NCBI RefSeq assembly: GCF_021869535.1
Contig: NW_026262712.1
Location: forward strand, 108,187,640-108,251,639
Direction: 5' to 3'
From: Mytilus californianus
Lineage: Eukaryota > Mollusca > Bivalvia > Mytilida > Mytilidae
Length of the DNA: 64,000 nucleotides
Positions within the stretch are counted from its first letter, which is position 1; each line of letters starts with the position of its first letter. The translations under genes and the position numbers were made by a program. Of the stretch, positions 49,039 to 59,088 are shown in pieces. The notes below the pieces were generated by a model. The model did not search any database. It was not told the origin of the DNA and was given only the letters and a program-made list of their open reading frames with translations.

Positions 49039-49435
49039 CTATTACACAGGCAAATTTTGCTCACGTGAATTTCACATGAATCTCACATGAAATTCACGTC
49101 AAACATTTCACGTGAGATTTTCCTCAAACGAGCTTACACATGAAACTCACGTGAAAATTTTCATGCAAATTTCACGTGAATTGAGATTCACATGTATCTC
49201 ACGTGAACTTTTAAAAAAAAATTGTATTTTTCATGATTTTAATTAAATTTGAAAATTTAGATGTTATTTGCATAACGTTATTTTTCAAATTCACGTAAAT
49301 TTCACGTGAAAAAAAAATCGTGTGATTTTTACGTGAGATTCACGTGAAACTCACATGAACTGATTTCACGTATAAGCTCGTTTGAGGTGAAATTCACATG
49401 AATTTAAATTCACGTGAAATTTCCCTGTGTAGTAG
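49039..49435. mobile_element. foldback element carrying eight CACGTG E-boxes
   Basis: Ends CTATTACACAGGCAAATTT and AAATTTCCCTGTGTAGTAG are inverted, flanked by a TCA direct repeat (49036-49038 and 49436-49438). CCTCAAACGAGCTTACACAT inside the left arm is mirrored by TATAAGCTCGTTTGAGG in the right. CACGTG occurs at 49062, 49109, 49148, 49173, 49200, 49303, 49341 and 49411, mostly as TTCACGTGAA-type palindromes. CACATGAA variants are interspersed. No ORF. Confidence 0.85.
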
Positions 49436-49952
49436 TCAGTTTGTTTATGTTTCGCTAAAACATCGCTGATGTATTCATATAACCTTTAATTTGTTCTTTA
49501 GTGGAGATGGGTTACGCATATGTGTTCAGCATGTGGCTCATTCATTAGAAAAGTAAAGAATGTCAACGATGAAATGCATTTATTTTTCATCTATGACATG
49601 AAATCAAACAGACCTAGAAAAATCGTCATTATACGATTTCACGTGCTTGGTTGTCTAATTTATATTAATGTTTATCACGGGTTTTTTGAAAGTCTTTCGA
49701 TGTCATCTTGATGGATAATTCGATGGCGTCTAGTCTCAAATACGCACGAAATGTTTATACTTGATAACGAGTCTATGCATTGTTAAGTGTTTCTTATGGA
49801 CTTTTTTTAATTTGAATACACGTTTTAGTGTGTTATAAATCAATCGGTGTACATGAATAACCCTTGAATGTTTCCAAGAAAGATAAACAGATTTTCATTA
49901 TTTACACATTTAGTAAAATTCTAGGCTTGTTCAGTGTGTGTTCCTTACTTAA

Positions 49953-50340
49953 GGATGTTCGCTCCTCTGTTTGAAAATAACAAGCTTTTTCAAAGACTGT
50001 AATAAATTGATAAAATATAAATAAAGGAACTTAAAAAGCAGAAAAAAATTAAAGGTCCGTGCCCTTCTTTTTGAAATATAATCAATTCAAAATTTGGCGG
50101 GAAATGATTTTCTCTAGATTTTCCATACATTTAACATTGGCACTTTTTTCTTTCAAAAACTATGCAAAAATAACAAGGATATTATAAGATTTATGAAAAT
50201 GGCTTTTAAAAATATTTGTAATAAAGTTATGAAAAGAAAAGTAGGGGTGAGCGGGCAAAATATTTATTGGCACTAAATGGATAAAACTAGAGGATTCCGA
50301 ATATCTTACAAAATGTCAAAAACAAGAGTAGCAAACATCC
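49953..50340. mobile_element. 388-bp MITE at a TTAA target
   Basis: Ends GGATGTTCGCTCCTCTGTTTG and CAAGAGTAGCAAACATCC are imperfect inverted repeats. TTAA flanks both sides (49949-49952 and 50341-50344). Duplication copy 2 has the undisturbed site, TTCCTTACTTAAAACCAGAC at about 57112, with a single TTAA. That target fits piggyBac-like elements. A 3-bp TTA/TAA reading (Harbinger-like) cannot be excluded. Confidence 0.85.
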
Positions 50341-50419
50341 TTAAAACCAGACATAGACAATCAGAGGAGGACTGCCTCAAGCGTTGATAACATGTTACAT
50401 CGCCGGAGCTGACAGTATT

Positions 50420-50670
50420 TTTCAAATTATTTTTACTATGCGGATGATACTGTTTTATTAGAAGAAAATAGCAATGATCTACAATACATGTTAAATGCCT
50501 TTTACGAATATTGTGAAGAATGGAAAATGGAAATGAATACAAACAAAACTAAAGTTTTGATTTTTCCAGTGACAGAATGCCAGAAAATCTCAAATTCACT
50601 ATTGATTGTAACGATATTGAAATTGTATAAGAATACAAATATTTAGGTGTTTTATTTTCTAGAATGGTGG
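50420..50670 (+). pseudogene. LINE reverse-transcriptase fragment (YADD box)
   Basis: The frame from 50422 reads YYADDTVLLEENSNDLQYML and continues EYCEEWKMEMNTNKTKVLIF. After a frameshift it gives EIV-stop-EYKYLGVLFSRM. This is the catalytic YADD region and downstream part of a non-LTR retrotransposon reverse transcriptase. Too short and broken to be active. Confidence 0.8.
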
Positions 50671-50675
50671 ATAAT

Positions 50676-51240
50676 TTGTCTCATTGGAAATCATGCCACA
50701 TCTCCTTATTTTCTATATGAGTTGTAAAGATCAACACGTTGAGTAAGCTCTACCTCACAAGTAAACGATCCACGGGAAAACACGTCATTATACCCGGCCA
50801 TTATTCATACACAGATAGCCAATCAGTCTTTTTAATTGCTATTATAAATATCTTGTTTTTGTCTGAGAAGCCAAAATTACTAGTTTTAATATCTAGTTTG
50901 ACCCAACCAGGATATAGCTGACAACCTTCTGCACTTGAGCCTGTTTCTCGTTATCTAAAGGGGAAATTCCGTTAACCAATCATAACACGGAGCCTGTAAT
51001 TTAGTGATGTCGTTGGTTGATATCTTTCATACTTGTTTTTCGTAAATTGTATTGTATAAACTAGGCTGGTAGTTTTCTCGTTTGAATTCTTTCACATTTT
51101 TTATGTCGGGCCTTGTATACGGCTGCCTATACGGTACAGTGTTTTCTCATTGTTGAAGGCCATAATTGCTTTTATCTTTGTTATTTGAACTATGATTGAT
51201 AGTTGTCTCAGCAATCATACCACATCTCCTTATTTTATAT
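50676..51240 (-). repeat. dispersed repeat A remnants, reverse
   Basis: TCTCATTGGAAATCATGCCA then CATCTCCTTATTTT at 50679, and GCTGCCTATACGGTACAGTG with TCAGCAATCATACCACATCT at 51122-51240, are reverse repeat A pieces. Both also occur in the second duplication copy. Confidence 0.65.
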
Positions 51241-52097
51241 TAAATAATACTGTTCACTAATCACCGCGTTTTGGTTGTTTTTTATTAGGGGAGAAAGGGG
51301 GCGGTGAACATTAAGTCGCGAATTTTTAGGTTGAACAAGACTAAAATATTTGCATTAAAATAGAGTCGTGAAACAGTCAATAATGATTATGAATCAAACC
51401 AAAACAAATGTTCGGGTAAACGTCGCTTAGTCAGCAACCCAACAACAAGAGTTGAACAAATCAGACACTTACATGTGACCTCAGTTAAGGATTATCCCGA
51501 GCTTAGGCAACCTGTAAGTATATTCAAGAGATGCAAGCTGTGAAGAGATTCAAGTAAACCGACTACTTGTATGACACCAACACGAAATTCTACGCAGACA
51601 AAATAACAAGTTAATGGACTAGGAGGAAAGGCACATAAAATGTACCGGATGTAAACTAGTACGGTCGGTACCAACTCTACTAACGGTCAATGGACAATGA
51701 CTGCAAGAAATAAGTAATACACGCTCGGACTATTTCCTATTTGTGGTTTTGGATTAAAGTATGTGCGTTCATGTACATTTTTTTAAAAAAAAGTAAGAAG
51801 ATGTGGTATGAGACAACTCTCCAACAGAGACCAAATGAATCTCTAAATGCTCTCTAACTTTTCATTTTTTTTTTAGATTTGTTTTATTTTATTCTTTGTT
51901 TTTCTTCTTGGAGGAGGGGTTTCGATAAAAATATAATAGAAAAAAGACACGTCAAGATATATTAATTTCCATTTATCTGTACATCCTTAACAAATCAGAA
52001 TAAACAAAACAAACAAATACATATTTTTAACAAAGTTGAAGCACATATAATGATATATTGTAAAATGCTGATTTCAAGTCCTGTAATGTTGCATTGC

Positions 52098-52811
52098 CTA
52101 TGGTGATACACTACTGTAGAACTGTTGACTATAACCAGGATACACAAACGTCGACATACCACACATATACGGCGAGAACATAGGGAATGGTGAGCATGAC
52201 TGCTGACTAATGTTACTATTGGATTCCATTGTTATTATTCTTGAACCAGGTTTGCCGACACCAACAAACTGTAACAACTCTGGTGAACCGTTGCAGCTAG
52301 TACTTTTGATGTGACGTTTTTCTTTCATTCTTCGATTCTGGAACCACCATTTAATTTTATGCTGACTGAGTTTGAGTTTCTTGGCGAGCACTTGGCGATC
52401 TTCAATCTGGAGGTATTTGCTGTAACTGTAGTATTGCTCGAGTTCCATCAGTTGTGCATTTGTGAAGGTAGTTCTGGCTCTCTTTGTTGGTTGATCGGAG
52501 TTGACTGAGTCGTCGGAGGAGGAACCAGGCGAAACACAGTTTCTTGATTCGGAGTCTGTAGAACTGAAACTGTTGTCATCAGAATGTATTGAGTCGACTT
52601 GTCGTTTCCTCTTGGATTGCTGACGTTGATTTGAGATGGTAAGTGGAAGGAACATATCTGTTGTACATGACTGGCTGCTGTTTGGTAGATATTTGTCATG
52701 GATATGGTTGACAACTGCATCAGTGTAGACGGGATCCAGATCCCTGCTGCTCTTTGATAGTTCTTCAATACTGAAGGACATCTTGGTTGGAACGTTCTGT
52801 TGATAAGCCAT
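52098..52811 (-). CDS. homeobox gene 2 of 3 (ANTP-like, W47)
   Basis: A 237-aa intronless paralogue of gene 1, starting MAYQQNVPTKMSFSIEELSK. The homeodomain is TKRARTTFTNAQLMELEQYY through QHKIKWWFQNRRMKEKR. W47 and K44 are kept, the eh1-like FSIEEL is kept, and the acidic Ser-rich stretch is kept. The C-terminus ends at SSVSP, lacking the last residues of gene 1. It lies in segmental duplication copy 1. The AATAAA seen below gene 1 is altered here (CATTTATCTG on the + strand). An overlapping 106-residue frame on the same strand is a shadow of this gene. Confidence 0.9.
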   Translation of the reverse strand: MAYQQNVPTKMSFSIEELSKSSRDLDPVYTDAVVNHIHDKYLPNSSQSCTTDMFLPLTISNQRQQSKRKRQVDSIHSDDNSFSSTDSESRNCVSPGSSSDDSVNSDQPTKRARTTFTNAQLMELEQYYSYSKYLQIEDRQVLAKKLKLSQHKIKWWFQNRRMKEKRHIKSTSCNGSPELLQFVGVGKPGSRIITMESNSNISQQSCSPFPMFSPYMCGMSTFVYPGYSQQFYSSVSP

Positions 52812-52850
52812 TTGTGTATATTAATATATCACTTGTATGAAGATACTTTG

Positions 52851-52886
52851 ACAATGAGCTGCTCTTGTCATTGTACCTGTTTTATA
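52851..52886 (-). promoter_or_regulatory. TATA box and palindrome of homeobox gene 2
   Basis: TATAAAA at 52886-52880; ACAATGA 52851-52857 and TCATTGT 52868-52874 with the same 10-nt spacing as in gene 1. Confidence 0.6.
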
Positions 52887-53399
52887 CTCTCCTTTGTTAA
52901 TTACTCATAACGAGTCATAACGGTTCTTGTCAAAACAATTCAGTGGTCAGCTTAAGGAATCCGTGACTGTCATTCAAAGCTAAGCCACGCTTTACTGTCA
53001 ATTAATCACAGTTAACAATTACAAAAACAAAGCTTATGTGTTTCAATCAGTGACGCTAATTGATTATGTCAAACTATTTTACGATTTTAAATCATTCTAG
53101 TTGATAGATTGTTGTGCCATCCAAGCTAACATAGAGATGAATAAGCATCCACAAATCAGTCTTAAATTTAAACATTTAAGTAAGTATTTTATTATCTATG
53201 GTATCTCTCTTTTTCTATAAGCAAATTAAGATGAACAAATAATTATTACTTGGTCTTCATGGTTTTCAAGAAAGGTAAATTTCGATCAGACAAACTACAC
53301 ACTTAGTAAAATACTATGACTGCTGATTTCGGTACCCTTACTTACTACCACACATAGCCCGTTTCAACTTATTTTTACAGTTTGTTCTTATGTTATACT

Positions 53400-53840
53400 G
53401 ATACACTACTGTCCCAGGGTAGGGGGAGGGTTTAACGCCAGCAAACATGTTTAACCCCGCCACATTCTGTATGTGTCTGTTTCAAGTCTGCAGCCTGTGA
53501 TTCAGTGGTTGTTGTTTGTTGCTGTTTGTCATACATGTATTTGTTTTTTTTTTGTTTATTGTTTTGTAAATAAATCAGGTCGTTAGCTAATCTATCAGAT
53601 TGGCTGTTAGTTTTTGTTTTGTAAATAAATCAGGTCGTTAGCTAATCTATCAGATTGGCTGTTAGTTTTCTCGTTTGAATTGTTTTACATTTTGTCATTT
53701 CGGGGTCTTGTATATCTTACTATGCGGTATGAGTTTTGCTCATTTTTGAAGACCGTACGGTTACCTATTGTTGTTAATGTTCTTTTGTCTCTGGTAGAGA
53801 GTTGTCTCATTGGTAATCAGACCACATCTTCTTACTTTTG
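53400..53840 (-). repeat. dispersed repeat A, reverse, with a 55-bp duplication
   Basis: CTGTCCCAGGGTAGGGGGAG, GTTTAACCCCGCCACATTCT, AAGACCGTACGGTTACC and AGAGAGTTGTCTCATTGGTA. GTTTTGTAAATAAATCAGGT then CGTTAGCTAATCTATCAGAT occurs twice (53561 and 53616). Confidence 0.8.
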
Positions 53841-53845
53841 AATAG

Positions 53846-54130
53846 ACAGCTTTTGAAAGAGTTCATAGGAGGGCTGCCTCAAATTTTGGAGCCTTTCTGA
53901 CAGAAGAAAATATTTACGATTAGTCGTGATATACAAAATAGATCATCTAAAAGTTGCACTACCTAAGAACAACAAATTAATTCCCCCAAAAAGACAAACG
54001 ACATTCACATTCAGTTTCCTTATTCCAGAAAAGAATATCTTTTTCCGAGACCAATACTTAATTAGAACAAACAACCCGACAAAAATCATAAATAGAACAA
54101 CAGTTGCCCGAATATCTTCAATCTCAAAAA
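53846..54130 (+). pseudogene. LINE ORF2 C-terminal fragment
   Basis: One frame gives ERVHRRAASNFGAFLTEENI, another gives RLVVIYKIDHLKVALPKNNK then LIPPKRQTTFTF. This resembles the RRAARF...RL.M.YKI...LIP..RQTR end of non-LTR retrotransposon polymerases. Frameshifted and partial. Confidence 0.6.
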
Positions 54131-54224
54131 TCAATGTAAAATTTAGCTATACATATCTAACTATTGTACAATTGTTATATTCATTTTAATTGTTTATACT
54201 AGTAATCAAATGATTCGGTTTTTT

Positions 54225-54822
54225 ATACGCCCGTTTACGGGACGTGTTATGGTATACCGTTGCCCGTCTATACGTCCGTCTGTCCGTCCGTCGTCAACAA
54301 GTCGGACAATAACACAAAAACGATTTAACCAATTTGCATGAAACTTTGGTGAATTGTTTTTATCTATTGACGTCAGCTCCATTTCGATTTTTATAAATTT
54401 TAGATTTTACGTTTCTGAGTTATGAGGTTTTATTCATTAAAAATAAGGGGGATTTTTCCAGTTTTCGGAATAATAACTCATAACTGCTTTGAGCCGTTTT
54501 CATGAAACTTTAGTGAATTGTTTATATCTATTGACTTAAGCTCATTTTCGATTTTTATAAGTTTCCGATTTTACGTTTCCGATTTTACGTTTCCGAGTAA
54601 TGGGATTTTATTCATAAAAATGGGGATATTCCAGTTTTCGGACAATAACTCTAAAGTGCTTTGAGCAGTTATCATGAAACTTTGGTGACTGGTTTATATC
54701 TATTAGAATAACCTCCCTTTAGTTTTTTTTTATAAATTTCTGATATGAGATTGAGGAGTTATATAGTTTTATTCGTTGAAAAAACGAGCGTATCATGCGC
54801 TAATGGCGCAGCTCTTTATTTA
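54225..54822 (+). mobile_element. ATACGCCCG hairpin element, short variant
   Basis: Left hairpin ATACGCCCGTTTACGGGACG then TGTTATGG, followed by CCGTCCGTCGTC. Three internal units. The right end GAGCGTATCATGCGCTAATG then GCGCAGCTC lacks the long shared right body but keeps GCGTAT as a partial inverse of the left end. Confidence 0.75.
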
Positions 54823-54914
54823 GAGGTTTCCTCAGGACCTTTAATTTGTTGAAGGTGGTCACTACATGTTGAAAGTACAATAATTTCTATATATTTGAAA
54901 ACCAATATATCGGC

Positions 54915-55660
54915 GTTATATGTACAATGGGATATGTGATGTCTCAGATCTACATTAAAAAATAACTAAATAAACTGTTGACACAGAGATATGTCTCGCC
55001 TGTCCACATAAAATTCAGAAAAAGACAATCTGATGGATAGCAACATTGCGTATCACTAGTAATTCAAATTTGCTGGACCATGATCTTGCGGGCAGGGCCT
55101 AGAAATGGTCGACAAACTGAGATGTACTGGTAGTAATGTAACTTTATACAAAATAGCATTGATCTGTCGCAAGTAGATCTTACCAAACTGACTTAAGCAT
55201 AAAACTTAACATTGAAAACTGCTAATTAATTCAAAGTCACTTGACTATGACAAAGGGGACAGGGCTTCAGACTAGTCGTCAAACAGATATGTACTAATAG
55301 TAATGCAACTTCATACAAAATAGGGGTCTCTATGGCCGAGTCGTCTAAGTAGTTGAACTACTGTATCATTAGCCAGTCAACACTGAGGTTGTGAGTTCGA
55401 ATCCCGCACGTGCCAGGTGCGCTGTACTCCAATCTTAATTGACTAGGATTGTTAGTTTTCCTACCGAAGGTCGGTGGTTCTCTCCGGGCACTCTTGCTTC
55501 CTCCACCAATAAAAACTGACCGCCATGAAAAAGCACAATAGTGTTGAAAGTGGCGATAAACACCAATCAATCAATCATACAAAATATTATTGATCTATCT
55601 CAAGTAGTTCCTATCAAACTAGCTTAAGGTCAAGGATCAGGAAATGACCAGTCCATAGAT
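54915..55660 (-). mobile_element. CTCGCC-family element, reverse, interrupted by a SINE
   Basis: AGAGATATGTCTCGCCTGTC at 54983 and ATCTTGCGGGCAGGGCCTAG match the copy at 62905-63562, which lacks the SINE. The SINE 55323-55576 interrupts it. The element degrades after 55650 and its hairpin end is absent. Confidence 0.75.
55323..55576 (+). mobile_element. tRNA-derived SINE with a perfect 10-bp target duplication
   Basis: The head GGGGTCTCTATGGCCGAGTC and B box GTGAGTTCGAATCCC are followed by the core GGTTCTCTCCGGGCACTCTT then GCTTCCTCCACCA and an ACACCAATCAATCAATC tail. ATACAAAATA flanks both sides (55313-55322, 55577-55586). The empty site, CTTCATACAAAATATTATTG, is present at 63239, so the 254-bp boundaries are exact. 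Confidence 0.9.
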
Positions 55661-56490
55661 TTTTTTTAAATTTAGAATTCAATTAGATATTGAAAATATA
55701 CATCAGAAAATAAAAAAAAAAGTGTATGTCACCGACTTCGTTTTCGAGAAAAAGCCATTTTTAAAATTGTCCGAGAGGGTACTAAATTACATTGAATATA
55801 TAGGGAAAATCCTTATATTTCTTCCACACTTTTCGGTTTCCTGTATAAATCACGAGATTCACTCCATAGATTTTTTTTTAAAAATGATGATTTCTTCCTC
55901 TATGTCTAACAAATAAGATTATGTGAAAAAAGAATATGGTCACCGACTTCTTTTTCCCTCTAGAAACGGTGCAACCTCAACATTTTGTGAAAAAAACATA
56001 AAAAATCGTGACGTCTTCATTTTTATTACATAACGTCAAGTTATCATGGTATGAATTTTCAACGTTCTTGGTGTTGATTACGCATGATGATTATGTGTTT
56101 TGTATTGATAGGTTCTCTTTATCATAAGGGTCTGGATAGAGGGTCCTTCATTAATTAATTTTTATTTTGCATTACCAGTATTGTATTCTTTATTCTTTAT
56201 ATTTTAGCACCTCATCATTCTCTATTCTTTTTTTTTTCCTTTTATTCTGCAGTTTTTGCCTTTTATTCTGTATTCCGTTAACCCCAGTCAGACCCTCTTT
56301 TATGGACACGTATTTCAAATTAGATTATAACAGTTGTAAAAAATATGATATGTTCATTATCAATAAACATGTTTAAAACAATTACTAATTCAGACGAAAA
56401 TACTTTGTAAGTACATGAACGCAAAAAAGAGTAATAACATAAAAATAGAAATCATCCCAATGTCTTGACTCAAAAAAAGATGTAATATAA
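55660..56490. other. intergenic, nothing recognised
   Basis: AT-rich sequence. A phrase TATGTCACCGACTTCGTTTT / TATGGTCACCGACTTCTTTT occurs twice (55725, 55935) and CCATAGATTTTTTTTAAA occurs twice (55651, 55863), indicating an old tandem duplication of about 210 bp. Confidence 0.5.
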
Positions 56491-56690
56491 TTATGTGACT
56501 CTAGCTTTTCCAAAAAAAAAGTTCCGATAGGCAACACCACCAGACCCCTCACGTTCATAAGACTGTGAAACATATTCCACTGAGAATGAGTGTGGTGCAA
56601 CTTTCTCAGTGGGAAACGACACATGTTCTACTAGTTGTTGTAATGCTTGAACATCTCCAACGGCATTATGTGGAGATGGGTTACGCATAT
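56491..56690 (-). pseudogene. exonuclease-domain fragment (DEDDh motif)
   Basis: The - strand frame MRNPSPHNAVGDVQALQQLV then EHVSFPTEKVAP contains HNAVGD, which fits the H-x4-D ExoIII motif of DEDDh exonucleases, followed by the usual D-x-x-A-L helix. Only this end of the domain is present. The segmental duplication starts within its first codons, and copy 1 at 49500 keeps only MRNPSP. Confidence 0.45.
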
Positions 56691-57212
56691 GTGTTCAGCA
56701 TGTGGCTCATTCATTATAAAAAAGGAGAGAATGTCAACGATGACATGCATTTATTTTTCATCTATGACATGAAATCAAACAGACCTAGAAAAATCGTCAT
56801 TATACGATTTCACGTGCTTGGTTGTCTAATTTATATTAATGTTTATCACGGGTTTTATGAAAGTCTTTCGATGTCATCTTGATGGATAATTCGATGGCGT
56901 CTAGTCTCAAATACGCACGAAATGTTTATACTTGATAACGAGTCTATGCATTGTTAATTGTTTCTTATGGACTTTTTTTAATTTGAATACACGTTTTAGT
57001 GTGTTATAAATCAATCGGTGTACATGAATAACCCTTGAATGTTTCCAAGAAAGATAAACAGATTTTCATTATTTACACATTTAGTAAAATTCTAGGCTTG
57101 TTCAGTGTGTGTTCCTTACTTAAAACCAGACATAGACAATCAGAGGAGGACTGCCTCAAGCGTTGATAACATGTTACATCGCCTGAGCTGACAGTATTTT
57201 TCAAATTATTTT

Positions 57213-57450
57213 TACTATGCGGATGGTACTGTTTTATTAGAAGAAAATAGCAATGATCTACAATACATGTTAAATGCCTTTTACGAATATTGTGAAGAAT
57301 GGAAAATGGAAATGAATACAAGCAAAACTAAAGTTTTGATTTTTCCAGTGACAGAATGCCAGAAAATCTCAAATTCACTATTGATTGTAACGATATTAAA
57401 ATTGTATAAGAATACAAATATTTAGGTGTTTTATTCTCTAGAATGGTGGA
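57213..57450 (+). pseudogene. LINE reverse-transcriptase fragment, second copy
   Basis: Duplicate of 50420-50670. The catalytic box is YADGT (GCGGATGGTACTG) instead of YADDT, so the essential second Asp is lost. The same frameshift and stop as copy 1 show that the LINE was dead before the duplication. Confidence 0.8.
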
Positions 57451-57894
57451 TAATTTGTCTCATTGGAAATCATGCCACATCTCCTTATTTTCTATATGAG
57501 TCGTAAAGATCAACACGTTGAGTAAGCTCTACCTCACAAGTAAACGATCCATGAGAAAACACGTCATTATACCCGGCCATTATTCATACACAGATAGCCA
57601 ATCAGTCTTTTTAATTGCTATTATAAATATCTTGTTTTTGTCTAAGAAGCCAAAATTACTAGTTTTAATATCTAGTTTGACCCAACCAGGATATAGCTGA
57701 CAACCTTCTGCACTTGAGCCTGTTTCTCGTTATCTAAAGGGGAAATTCCGTTAACCAATCATAACACGTTTTCTAGTTTGAAACAGTTAACCCCTAAAAT
57801 TCGAAAGGGAACTGGAAGCGAAAATCTGGGGAAATTGGCTCTACCTCTTTGATTAAACAATGGTATTTCACAACTTGTTTTTTACATATTGTTC

Positions 57895-58240
57895 CTACAC
57901 TGTGACACTATTGTCGCAGTTGTGGGAGGGGGGCGCTAACAAACATGATTAACCCGACATATTTTGTGTGTGCAAGTCAGGAGCCTGTAATTTAGTGATG
58001 TCGTTGGTTGATATCTTTCATACTTGTTTTTCGTAAATTGTATTGTATAAACTAGGCTGGTAGTTTTCTCGTTTGGATTCTTTCACATTTTTTATGTCGG
58101 GCCTTGTATAGCTGCCTATACGGTACAGTGTTTTCTCATTGTTGAAGGCCATACGACGATAATTGCTTTTATCTTTGTTATTTGAACTATGATTGATAGT
58201 TGTCTCAGCAATCATACCACATCTCCTTATTTTATATCAA
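57895..58240 (-). repeat. dispersed repeat A remnants, reverse
   Basis: CACTGTGACACTATTGTCGC, GGCGCTAACAAACATGATTA, GTAGTTTTCTCGTTTGGATT and GTTGTCTCAGCAATCATACC. Confidence 0.65.
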
Positions 58241-59088
58241 ATAATACTGTTCACTAATCACCGCGTTTTGGTTGTTTTTTTATTGGGGAGAAAGGGGGCG
58301 GTGACCATTAAGTCGCGAATTTTTAGGTTGCATATATTTGCATTAAAATAGAGTCGTGAAACAGTCAATAATGATTATGAATCAATCCAAAACAAATGTT
58401 CGAGTAAACGTCGCTTAGTCAGCAACCCAACAACAAGAGTTGAACAAATCAGACACTTACATGTGACCTCAGTTAAGGATTATCCCGAGCTTAGGCAACC
58501 TGTAAGTATATTCAAGAGATGAAAGCTGTGAAGAGATTCAAGGAAACCGACTACTTGTATGACACCAACACGACATTCTACGCAGACAAAATAGCAAGTT
58601 AATGGACTAGGAGGAAAGGCACATAAAATGTACCGGATGTAAACTAGTATGGCCGGTACCAACTCTACTAACGGTCAATGGACAATGACTGCAAGAAATA
58701 AGTAATACAAGCTCGGACTAGTTCCTATTTGTGGTTTTGGATTAAAGTACGCGTGTAAATGTACATTCAATGCGAGTAAAAAACTTATGAAGATGTGGTA
58801 TGAGACAACTCTCCATGACTCTCTAATTGCTCTCTAACTTTTCATTTTTTTTAATTATTTTTTTTAGATTTATTTTATTTTATTCTTTGTATTTCTTCTT
58901 GGAGGAGGTGTTTCAATAAAAATATAATAGAAAAAATACAAGTCAAGATACATTAATTTCCATTTATTTGTACATTCTTAACAAATCAAAATAAATAAAA
59001 CAAACAAATACATATTTTTAACAAAGTTGAAGCACACATAATGATATTTTGTAAAATGCTGATTTCAAGTCCTGTAATGTTGCATTGT

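Larger units (their letters stand above)
49500..53005. repeat. segmental duplication, copy 1 (with homeobox gene 2)
   Basis: Starts at GTGGAGATGGGTTACGCATA and matches 56670-59981 to a very high degree, including a LINE fragment, repeat A remnants, homeobox gene 2 and its upstream region. Differences: a 388-bp MITE is present only here (49953-50340), and about 210 bp present in copy 2 (57769-57981) is absent here after AATCATAACACG. Confidence 0.9.

Noticed and set aside
49520..49711. 63-residue frame, repeated at 56565-56882
   Set aside because: Shared only because it lies in the segmental duplication; AT-rich and without recognisable features.
52448..52768. 106-residue frame overlapping homeobox gene 2
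   Set aside because: Same strand, another frame of the homeobox coding sequence; no homeodomain and not kept in the paralogues.
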